From the NCBI GenBank assembly GCA_900321035.1, contig ONUH01000003.1, positions 62,001 through 126,000 of the forward strand: DNA of 64,000 bases, given 5' to 3'. Below, one piece after another: positions 17,859 through 26,300 of this stretch (position 1 is its first letter; the number at the start of each line of letters is the position of its first letter). The position numbers and the translations under genes are program-made. The notes beneath the pieces were generated by a model. The model saw only the letters and a program-made list of their open reading frames with translations. It did not search any database and was not told the origin of the DNA. Origin of the DNA: an uncultured Selenomonadales bacterium (GTDB taxonomy: Bacteria > Bacillota > Negativicutes > Selenomonadales > Selenomonadaceae).

Positions 17859-18389
17859 ATGAAATTGGCAAACCAATGGCAGAAGCAGATTTTCGCCGCC
17901 GTTCTGGGAGCGGCCGTCGTCGGCGCGCCGCTGTTCACAGCCCATGCGGCAGATCCCGCCTTCTCCCGTGACGGGCAGCAGTACGACGTCCGCCGCGGCA
18001 TGTACGAAAAAGACGGCGGCAGCGACGGGCACGTCCGCCTCGGCATGTACGCCGACAAGGAACATCAGGAAGCGCGCAGCGAAGAGCGCCGCGAGGATCT
18101 TGAAAAACGCCAGAACAAAGAGCGCGAAGATTTCGAGAAACGCCAGGAAGAAGAACGCAAGGACTTTGAAAAACAGCAGGCCGAGGAACGCAAAAATCGG
18201 GAGGAGCCCCCCAAGGAAACCCGCTGCGAGGCGCATTCTGAAGAAAAGCGCGACGGTGAGCCCCGCGAATACAAATACGACGTGCGCCGCGGCATGTATG
18301 AACAAGAAGGCGGCAGCGACACGCAGGTCCGGCGCGGCATGTACGAACAGCCCAACGAGGACGGTCAGCGCAGCTCGCTGACCCGGTAA
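17859..18389 (+). CDS. Secreted hypothetical protein with duplicated RRGMYE motif
   Basis: Unrecognised 176-residue exported protein. Residues 1-30 form a signal peptide ending in AHA. Two copies of the motif YDVRRGMYE-x-(D/E)-GGSD, each followed by VRxGMY, flank a highly charged central segment (about 68-125) made of repeats such as EDFEKRQEEE and KDFEKQQAEE, which should form a single alpha helix or coiled coil. The ATG at 17859 follows AAGGAAG by 8 nt and is better than the GTG three codons upstream. It is monocistronic with a clear promoter and terminator. A periplasmic or surface structural role is a guess. Confidence 0.8.
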   Translation: MKLANQWQKQIFAAVLGAAVVGAPLFTAHAADPAFSRDGQQYDVRRGMYEKDGGSDGHVRLGMYADKEHQEARSEERREDLEKRQNKEREDFEKRQEEERKDFEKQQAEERKNREEPPKETRCEAHSEEKRDGEPREYKYDVRRGMYEQEGGSDTQVRRGMYEQPNEDGQRSSLTR

Positions 18390-18400
18390 AATCGGCGCAG

Positions 18401-18436
18401 AAAAAATCCGTTCGGAAAATTCCGAACGGATTTTTT
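18401..18436 (+). terminator. Rho-independent terminator
   Basis: A perfect 16-nt arm (AAAAAATCCGTTCGGA) pairs with its complement around AAAT and ends in six T, 11 nt after the stop of the secreted repeat protein. It is symmetric, so it can also end transcription of the minus-strand gene at 18455. Confidence 0.9.
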
Positions 18437-18454
18437 CTTGCACGCTGCAAGCCC

Positions 18455-19753
18455 TTAAAAATTCCCGATAACCCGCACCCACTTGTCCTTCTTGTCGATG
18501 ATGTATTCAAGGCTCAGAAAATCGTGGAGCCGGTAGCGGAGCGCGCCTTCGCCCATCTGATCCGTCCAGCGGTATTCGTAGCGGAGCATCCACTTCCGCC
18601 CGATCTCCTGCTCCCCGCCGAGAATCATCTTTTCCCCGCGCATATCGTAGCGGGCGATGAGGCGCGTGGCGTCCGCCAAATGGCGCGTATAGCCGACCGC
18701 CCAGGTCCAGTGCACATCCTGCGGCACGACGTCCGTCTGTACGAAGAATTCGTCCCGGGGCGAGAACCGCTTGCCCGCGTGGAACCGGAACATCGTATAG
18801 TTGCCGTCGGCGTCCTTATGGGAAATATCGGCCCAGCCTTCCAGGCGGATCAGATAATCCTTCGTGTCGGAGCGGCTCATGAGGGACATATCGCGGCCCG
18901 GCCGCATCGTCACTTTCGTATGGAGACCCAGCGCGCGAAAATCCGATTGCGAATCCAGAGAGGCGGCGAACATTTCACTGAACTCCGCTTCGTGCCGCTC
19001 GACAAAGGCCACCGGCACGCCGATCAGCATATTGGCGTTTTCCTGCATGATATTCCGGTGCCCGAGCAGCGTAAAATTCGGGACGGAATCGCTTCTCATG
19101 CTGAGATCCACGGTTCGTACCACCGGCAGCTTCGGATAGACGGTCAAGGCCACCTTCGCCTCCGCACCTGGCTCCACGTCAAAATCCGCACGGAATTCCG
19201 GCAGATGGGCTTCCATGTATTCCTGCAGGCTCCGTTTCAGTACGCCGTTGGTCCAGTCGCTGGCCGCCACGGGCAGCCCCTGCATGCCCGCGCCGAAAAC
19301 GCTGCCCACGTCCGCCAGATCCCGGCGCGCCATTTCCTCCACCGCGGGCGGCATTCCTTCCACCGTCACGTCCACGCGGACGGTACCGATGACGTCCGCC
19401 CACGGCACGAGCCGGATTTCTACGACAGACGTTTCTCCGGGCGTCAGCGATACGCGCTCCACGGAATACCCGACAAGGACTTTGTCGAACACTTCATGGA
19501 TAACAGCCTCCTGCTGCGCGCGGGAGGCTTCCACATCGGCGATCTGCCGGCCCGCCAAAAGCTGCGCGCCGATGGCGGAGACCGTCGTCTCCATGCGGCG
19601 CCGCACCAGCACGGGGATGGGGGCTGCGGCGTCAATCTTCGCCGTCACTTCCTCCACCATGCCCGCGGCCTGCGCGTCGGAACCGCCAAAGAGACATACC
19701 ATCAGAGTGAAAAATGCGGCGATAATCCGCCGCATTTTTTTCTTCCAAACCAT
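18455..19753 (-). CDS. Putative outer-membrane protein downstream of bamA
   Basis: Not assigned to a named family. The 432-residue precursor has a signal peptide (hydrophobic run then DAQA-AG). The N-terminal half has short alpha/beta units (for example VLVGYSVERVSLTPGETSVVEI and VRVDVTVEGMPPAV) resembling POTRA-like folds; the C-terminal half (about 230-432) is a series of amphipathic strands such as LIARYDMRGEKMILGGEQEI and ends in Phe, like an outer-membrane barrel. The start at 19753 begins 1 nt after the bamA stop; ATG 19735 with GGAAG 6 nt upstream is an equally good start. Context suggests a partner in outer-membrane assembly. Confidence 0.75.
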   Translation of the reverse strand: MVWKKKMRRIIAAFFTLMVCLFGGSDAQAAGMVEEVTAKIDAAAPIPVLVRRRMETTVSAIGAQLLAGRQIADVEASRAQQEAVIHEVFDKVLVGYSVERVSLTPGETSVVEIRLVPWADVIGTVRVDVTVEGMPPAVEEMARRDLADVGSVFGAGMQGLPVAASDWTNGVLKRSLQEYMEAHLPEFRADFDVEPGAEAKVALTVYPKLPVVRTVDLSMRSDSVPNFTLLGHRNIMQENANMLIGVPVAFVERHEAEFSEMFAASLDSQSDFRALGLHTKVTMRPGRDMSLMSRSDTKDYLIRLEGWADISHKDADGNYTMFRFHAGKRFSPRDEFFVQTDVVPQDVHWTWAVGYTRHLADATRLIARYDMRGEKMILGGEQEIGRKWMLRYEYRWTDQMGEGALRYRLHDFLSLEYIIDKKDKWVRVIGNF

Positions 19754-19754
19754 A

Positions 19755-21875
19755 TCAGAACGTTCCGCCGACGCTGAAATGCACACGGTTGCCCTGTTTG
19801 CCATGGGCAAGATCGACGCGGATCGGCCCCACCGGCGTGTTGATGGACAAGCCGAAGCCAACGGACGAATAGGTATTGGACGGCGACCAGCCCGATGCCC
19901 ACGTGCCGCCGAAGTCCGTAAAGAGCGCGCCGTTCACCTTGCTGAACACCGGGAAGCGGTATTCCACCGTGCCGAGCCACATGTGGTTGCCCCGGAACTG
20001 CTCGTCGCGGTAGCCGCGAATCGTGTTCTGACCGCCGATGCGGTACTGGCTGTATTCCGGGATCGTGCCGTTTCCGTAGCCGTACATACCGCGAAGCGCC
20101 AACACCTGTGCGTGCCCGGCCTTGATATAGTAATTCTCTTCCAGCGTGTACTTCTGATACTTAAATTTGCCGCCGAAGCCCGCGATATCCGCCGACAAGC
20201 TCAGCTTGTTGCCCTTCATCGGATAGAACACGTTGTCCCGGGTATCCGTGATATGCTCCAAAATCAGGCTGTTCGTAACGCCAAAGTTCGCGTCGCGCCA
20301 AGGCTCCCACGCGGGCGTGCTGCGGTCCAGCTCCGAATAATGCTTGATATAACGGTCTTCCCTGCGGCGCAGCGTGATGTAGTTCGTCGAAACCTCACTG
20401 ACGGGACGGCTGAAAGTGAACTCACCGCCCGTGTATTTGCGCATGAATTCCTCGACCTTATCACCGTTGGAATTGTAATCGTAATATCTGTAGGTACGAT
20501 TGTAAAGGCGGAAGGTGACCGCCGTTTCCTTCTTGTCAAGCCACGGTCTCCGATAGGAGAAGGTATAGCCGTGGTTGTCCGTATCGTCGCCGCTGAACTC
20601 GAAGGTCAGGTTGATGGCGTCGCCGATGCCGCGGAAATTCCTGTCCCCGACGCCGACCATACCGATGAAGCCGTCGGAGGAGGAATAGCCCGCGCCGATG
20701 GTGAAATTGCCCGTGCGCTTTTCCACCACGTCCACTTCCAGCACGACGGAGTTCTGCTCGATGCCGGGATTCAGCTTCATGTTCACGTCGTCAAAGAATC
20801 CGAGGTTGTATACGCGCTGCATACTGCGGCGCGCCTTTTTCGCGTTGAACGGATCGCCGGGCTTCATGCGCATCTCGCGAATGATAACGCGATCCTTCGT
20901 CTTCGTATTGCCCTTGACCACATAGCCTTCCAGCGTGCCCTCGTTGATGACGACCTTCAGGTTGCCGTCGCGTCCGATATCAAGATTGTTGACCTTGACA
21001 AGGATATACCCGTCCTTATGGTAGCGGTCCGAAATCGCCTGCAGGTTGTCGTGCAGGACTTTCGTGTTCAGCATCTCGCCCTCGGGCGTCGTGATGAGTT
21101 TCCGAAGCTCAGGCGTCTTCAGCGCCCGGTTGCCTTCGATGGTAACGGAATGCAGGATGGGATTCTCCAGCAGATGGTACGTGACGATGACGCCCTCGGG
21201 CACCATCTCGAACGTCGGGAAAATGTCGTAGAAAAGGCCGACGTCGTAAATCGCCGCCCGGTCCTTGTCCACCGTATCTTCGGCAAAGACGTCGCCGGCG
21301 CGGGACAGGACCGCCGTCTTCGCCAGCGGCAGCGTAGCGTCGCTGGCACCGTCAAACACCACGTCGACTACCGTCTGCCCCACCAGGGCTTTCTGGCGCA
21401 GAGCAATCGACTGCTCGTCCGGGCGCATCTCCGTCCAGCGTTCCGCGGGCACGGCGCCCCGCGTAGTCGTAATGGCTTCCGCAGCTTTCGCCGCCGCCGC
21501 TTCCTCGGCGGCGCGGCGGGCAGCTTCTTCCGCAGCGCGGGCGGCCGCTTCCGCGGCACGGCGCTCTTCCTCTGCTTTTCGGGCGGCTTCTTCCGCAGCC
21601 TTGCGTTCCGCTTCTTCCGCAGCCTTACGTTCCGCCTCGGCGCGAAGCTTCGCTTCTTCCGCTTCCTGCCGCGCCAGCGCCTCTTCCTCCGTCACCACCG
21701 GCGCAGGAACGACCTCCACCGGAACGGCCGTAATATCAGGAATGGCCACCACCGCTTGGGACTGCGGCTCCGCCGCAACATTTTCCGCAGGCGCGGCCTC
21801 CAAGGGCATCGCCGCCGCAAAACTCGCCGCAAACGCGGCCGTATAAGCCCATTTCCGATAATGCTTCTGCTCCAA
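19755..21875 (-). CDS. bamA: BamA/Omp85 outer-membrane assembly factor
   Basis: Inserts beta-barrel proteins in the outer membrane. After a signal peptide (about 1-28) comes an Ala/Glu/Arg-rich helix (about 61-135), then three POTRA domains (about 167-240, 242-320, 322-400) and a 16-strand-type barrel (about 405-706) with the VGPIRVDLAHG segment and a terminal Phe. E. coli BamA has five POTRA domains and no such helix. The start is TTG at 21875, set by AGGAGG 7 nt upstream. The next gene follows with a 1-nt gap. Identity is firm. Confidence 0.93.
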   Translation of the reverse strand: MEQKHYRKWAYTAAFAASFAAAMPLEAAPAENVAAEPQSQAVVAIPDITAVPVEVVPAPVVTEEEALARQEAEEAKLRAEAERKAAEEAERKAAEEAARKAEEERRAAEAAARAAEEAARRAAEEAAAAKAAEAITTTRGAVPAERWTEMRPDEQSIALRQKALVGQTVVDVVFDGASDATLPLAKTAVLSRAGDVFAEDTVDKDRAAIYDVGLFYDIFPTFEMVPEGVIVTYHLLENPILHSVTIEGNRALKTPELRKLITTPEGEMLNTKVLHDNLQAISDRYHKDGYILVKVNNLDIGRDGNLKVVINEGTLEGYVVKGNTKTKDRVIIREMRMKPGDPFNAKKARRSMQRVYNLGFFDDVNMKLNPGIEQNSVVLEVDVVEKRTGNFTIGAGYSSSDGFIGMVGVGDRNFRGIGDAINLTFEFSGDDTDNHGYTFSYRRPWLDKKETAVTFRLYNRTYRYYDYNSNGDKVEEFMRKYTGGEFTFSRPVSEVSTNYITLRRREDRYIKHYSELDRSTPAWEPWRDANFGVTNSLILEHITDTRDNVFYPMKGNKLSLSADIAGFGGKFKYQKYTLEENYYIKAGHAQVLALRGMYGYGNGTIPEYSQYRIGGQNTIRGYRDEQFRGNHMWLGTVEYRFPVFSKVNGALFTDFGGTWASGWSPSNTYSSVGFGLSINTPVGPIRVDLAHGKQGNRVHFSVGGTF

Positions 21876-21915
21876 AACAAAACCTCCTAAAAATGATCCG
21901 CCCTTATTTTATTTC

Positions 21916-22503
21916 CTATCTTCGTTCCGTGTCAATAGCACGCAGGCTTTGCCCGGCGCTGTTCATCAAGCGCTGCATTTCCTCCGAGGGCAGCCTCGCG
22001 CCTCCGGTATCCGGCCGAGGCTCCTGCGAAATCTCCGGCTCCGGCGGAGAAGCGGAAGCTTCCTCCGTCGGTTCCCCGTATTCCGGCTCTGCAAGCGGCA
22101 CTTCCAGCACAATCTCTTCCCGCACGGGAACAGAATCTGCCTGCGGCAGCGGAACCGGGTCCCGCCGCAGCTGCGCCGCATCGGTGCTCGCCGCCGCTTC
22201 TTCCGTCCTCCGTTCCATGATCGGAGGCGGCGCCTGCGGGACTGCGGAGCGCCATGCCCATAAACCGCCGCCGGCTATGAGAGCCGCCGCGCAAAGCGGC
22301 GCCAGCCGCCGCGTCCAAACCACCGAAGGCCGGGGGCGTTCCACTTCCTGCGCCCGGGTAAGCTCCGCCTGCGCCAGCATCAGGTTCAGGTCGCCGCGCA
22401 CATCCTCGGCCCGGTCCAACGAATCCTCGGCCCGGCCGAGCCATTCCCGCGCCGCCCGCACATGACGGCGAAGACGGCTGCGGTCTTCCATACCGCTGTC
22501 CAT
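21916..22503 (-). CDS. Single-pass membrane protein next to sigma factor (anti-sigma candidate)
   Basis: Unrecognised 195-residue protein. A helical, charged N-terminal part (about 1-62), one transmembrane helix (about 66-84) and a Pro/Glu-rich low-complexity outer part (about 90-195, with PPEPEISQEP) give the layout of many anti-sigma factors, though no zinc-binding anti-sigma motif (H-x3-C-x2-C) is present. The ATG at 22503 has GGGAGGGAG upstream. It lies between the sigma factor gene and bamA on the same strand. Anti-sigma function is inference from layout and position only. Confidence 0.7.
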   Translation of the reverse strand: MDSGMEDRSRLRRHVRAAREWLGRAEDSLDRAEDVRGDLNLMLAQAELTRAQEVERPRPSVVWTRRLAPLCAAALIAGGGLWAWRSAVPQAPPPIMERRTEEAAASTDAAQLRRDPVPLPQADSVPVREEIVLEVPLAEPEYGEPTEEASASPPEPEISQEPRPDTGGARLPSEEMQRLMNSAGQSLRAIDTERR

Positions 22504-22642
22504 GACGCTCCCTCCCTTCGTAAATTTCATCATATGATTTATAATCCGATTTTATGCGTTTCCCATGGAACGGGAAAATTCCTCTTTGCGAGACGATATC
22601 GGCGATTATGCCAGATTATCGCCCGAAAATCGTTCCCTATGG

Positions 22643-23278
22643 CTACTTTTCGCTCCAATGCTGCATGAAACGTGACATCATGCCGCGAATCCGGCGGATT
22701 CCCGTCTTCTTCAGCCGGTAAATATGGGACTCGCTCAGATGGAGCGCGGCTGCCACGCCGTCAATGCCGCCGCCGGCAAGATAAACCTCTTCCAAAACGA
22801 AGCGCTCTTTTTGCGGCAGCCGCGCCATCGCCTCCCGCAGCCGTTCAGCCAGCACATGGCTCTCCGCCTGCTCCTCCGGCAAGGCGCCGGGATCCACGAT
22901 GCGTTCCTTCGCCGGAATCCCCTCGGAGTCCGTCATGCCGTCAATGCAGGCCACATCGGAAGCGCCCTCCCTTTTCAGGAAATCCTTCATGCGTCCCCGG
23001 ATCCGGTGAACGGCGAACAGGCTGAAGGCCACGCCCCGGTCAGGGTCGAAACTCTCCACTGCCTCAATGAGCCCCACCGTTCCCTCCTGTATCAAATCCA
23101 TGACGTATTCCGACGTCCGATAAGGCGTCGCCTGTTTGAATACGAGGGGCTGGTACGACTGAATCAATCGCGCCCGCGCGCTTTCGTCCCGCCGCCGTTT
23201 GCAGGCGTCCCAAAGGCGGTCCTCCTCCTCCGGCTGCAGCAGCTCGATCTTCTTCAATTCCCGGATATATTCGTCCAA
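22643..23278 (-). CDS. Sigma-70 family alternative sigma factor
   Basis: RNA polymerase sigma subunit of the small alternative type. The 211-residue protein has region 2 (about 38-105: LIQSYQPLVFKQA, DLIQEGTVGLIEAVESFDPDRG, FSLFAVHRIRGRMKDFLKR) and region 4 (about 145-205, with a helix-turn-helix around GVAAALHLSESHIYRLKKTG); region 3 is short. It starts at TTG 23278 with GGAG 7 nt upstream; the ATG slightly upstream is in another frame. It sits between tamB and bamA, so control of envelope genes is plausible but unproven. Confidence 0.9.
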   Translation of the reverse strand: MDEYIRELKKIELLQPEEEDRLWDACKRRRDESARARLIQSYQPLVFKQATPYRTSEYVMDLIQEGTVGLIEAVESFDPDRGVAFSLFAVHRIRGRMKDFLKREGASDVACIDGMTDSEGIPAKERIVDPGALPEEQAESHVLAERLREAMARLPQKERFVLEEVYLAGGGIDGVAAALHLSESHIYRLKKTGIRRIRGMMSRFMQHWSEK

Positions 23279-23309
23279 ACGCAGGCTCCTCGCCCCCTCT
23301 CATGAAAAG

Positions 23310-26300
23310 TTAAAAGCTGATTCTGGCCTCGAAGCCGAACCAATTCCGATTTTTCTCGTCGTGCATCGCAAACGCGCTGAAACGGTCCGTGAAGTCGTAC
23401 CGCACGCCGTAGCGCCGCATGTCCTCGGTCAGGCTTTGGGTATACCGGAGCATGACCTTGTCGGTGACATACTTTCCTATTTGTACATTATACGCCTCAA
23501 TCGTCGACTTGTCTGCCCCTTTTTCACCTTTTTCGAAAGTTCCCGTCGACAACGTGAATTCATCCAGCTGCAAAAGGTCCCGGATCGCGTTCTGCACCTC
23601 GCCTAAAACGCTCATCTGGAGTCCCGCCAAAAGCAGCGCGTTCCGCTGCGCGTCCGCCGAGCTCTGGTTCCCTCCCTGCGTGGAAGCCCCCCGGAACGTC
23701 AACATCCGCAAAATTTCCTGCTGGCCCATTTCCGGGCTCGACGTCAGCGTGAACTTCATCTGCTGTACCGGGCCGTCGATGCCCAGCATGATCCTCGTGC
23801 GGTTCATGCGGGTCACAGCCTTGAAGGTGACGCTGGGCAGGAACGAATCCACCTGGTTGAAATACGCCTCGCCCTCCACGATGCGGAAGGAGGTCTGCAA
23901 ATACTGGACCCTGCCGCGCCGGACGGAAATCGTGCCGGACTGCTGCGGATGGCGAGTGGTCCCGCCGAAATGCGCCGAGCCCTTGATCCAGAGGTCGTAA
24001 AGCCCTGCGCTGTACAAATGCGTATTCTTGCCGATTTCCAGTCCGAAATCGATAATCATGCGGGGAAGCTCTCCCTCGCTGTCCGGCAGCGTCGGAACGG
24101 AAATGAGTACGTCGTCCACCGCCACCCGGCCCGTCAGCTTCGGCATCCGGTGACCGTAGATCTCGCCTTCCCGCAAATCCACGGAGGCCGTCAGCGGCCC
24201 TGTAAAGTACGGCGACGCGATTTCCAGCTTATTTGCCTCAATATTCAGCCCGTAATCCACAGGCGTCTGCCCGTCCAAACGCATGGAACCGCTGATCTTG
24301 AAAGTGCCTTTCCCCATCCGGCCCGAAGCGTTGTCTTCCACGGCAATGGTATCGCCTTCCATGCGGAGGCCCATGTTGAGCTCCGTCACGGGGATCCGCA
24401 ATGCTTTCAGCTTCACGGAGCCGTCCTTGACCCGGAGGATTCCGTCGAACGTCGGCGCCGCCAGGGAACCGCCGATGACCACATTGCCGTCCGTTTCACC
24501 CATGGCCCATTCCACCTGGTCCGAGAGCAGCGGCAGCAAGCCCAGGTCGGCGTCGTCCAGGGACAGGCGCAGATTGATCCTGTCGTACTCGGTAAGTTCC
24601 TCTCCCTGCTGCGCCGTAAACGCCTTGATCGGGAGCATGCCCGACGCGCTGGCGCGGTACGTCTTCGCGCCCTCCGCCTTCACCGCCACTACCTGCTCCA
24701 GTTCCACCACGCTGCCGCGCAAATGGACAAGGCCCGTCAGCGAGTCAAACGTCGAGCCGCGGACGCCGCCGTTCGCTACAGCCAAAGACATGTCCGCAAT
24801 CGGGAATTCCACCGTGCCGCCAAGTTCCGCTTCCACATCCAGCGTCCCCACGACGTCCGTATCCAGTCCGGCCACGGCGGAGAAAAGCCCCGCCTGGATG
24901 TTTTGCGCGGAAACCCGCCCGCTGAGCTCGCCGTCAAGGTCGAATATGCCGGCCGCGGCCAGCATGCCCGGGCCCTGGTGACCTTCGAAACGGCGCAGCG
25001 TCACGACGCGGCCCAAAAGCCCCGCGTCCAGTGAAACGTCCGTCACCGGATAGCCGCGCAGATCGCCCTCCGTCAATACGCCCAGCACCGAAATTCTCGG
25101 TACCGACATCGTGCCGCCGATCTCGATCTCCGCATTGAGCCGCCCGTGGACGACGTCGTTTTTCGCGTTCGCCACGGCCAGCATCGCGGCTATGTCGCCC
25201 TTCTCCACCTTCACCTTTCCCGTCATCCGCTCGTCGTTCAGGTTCACGACCATGCGCAGGGAATAGGCGCCCCCGTTCTGCCGGAACGCGAAAGGATTCA
25301 GTTCGAGACGGGAGCCGCGCAGATGCACTTCGCCCGCGGCGTCCGTGATTGTCGCCCCGTTCAGCGTCATCGACGGAGCCGTAAGTTTTCCGTCGAAAAC
25401 CGGGTCGTCCAGCGTGCCCAAAATCTTGCCGTCAAACACGCCGTGCCCTTCGATGGGATAGGGGACCTTCTTCTCGAACCGCCGCAAATCAATGTCGTGC
25501 ACCTGCACGACCATGTTCAGCGTCCGCGGTCCTATCGTCAGCGTACCGTTCAAATCCATATCGACGAGCGGCGAATAGATATGGAAGTCGTGTACTGTCA
25601 GCACGCCGTCCTTCAGCGTGTAGTCGCCTTCCATTCCGGACAGGAGATAGCCCCGGTAACTGCCCCGATGGGAGCTGATATACCCCACCACCGAAGGATT
25701 GTCCAGCGTGCCCGTCACCGTGATGACGTTGTCGATATCGCCGGTAATCGGCTGGTCCGGCGCCACGAGCGCCGCGAAATCCTCCAGCCGCGCGCCCACG
25801 GTATCGATCCGCAGATTGACGCGTCGTTCGCCGGTCAGGCCGACGACGCCCTCCGCCAGCCATGTAACCTTTCCGCCGTTTTCCATGGAGAACGAATCGA
25901 TGCGCACGCCGTCCAGGCTTCCGCTGACAGCGCCCCGCATCGTCCGGTACGGCTGCTTGAAAAGCTGGCCGTCAGAGGCGAAGAACTCGGCCGTAACCGA
26001 AGGATTCTCGATGGAGCCGCGCACCGTGCCGCCAAGGTCGGCGATCCCCGCCATATCAAAAACGGGATCTATACGCGAGAGCAGGGAAATATCCGTATGG
26101 GTGCCCGAAAACGCCAGATTCAGCGTCTCCTTGCCCAATATCGTGCCTTCCAGCCCAACCTGCCCGTCGTTTTCCAAATGAACGCTCAGATAATCGATCA
26201 CCGTTTTTTCCGGCGCATGGTAAAAGGACGCGGAAAACTCCGGCGCCGAAATGTCATAGCAGGCCATGTCCCGGCCCCAAACGCTGCCGTACACGGAAAC

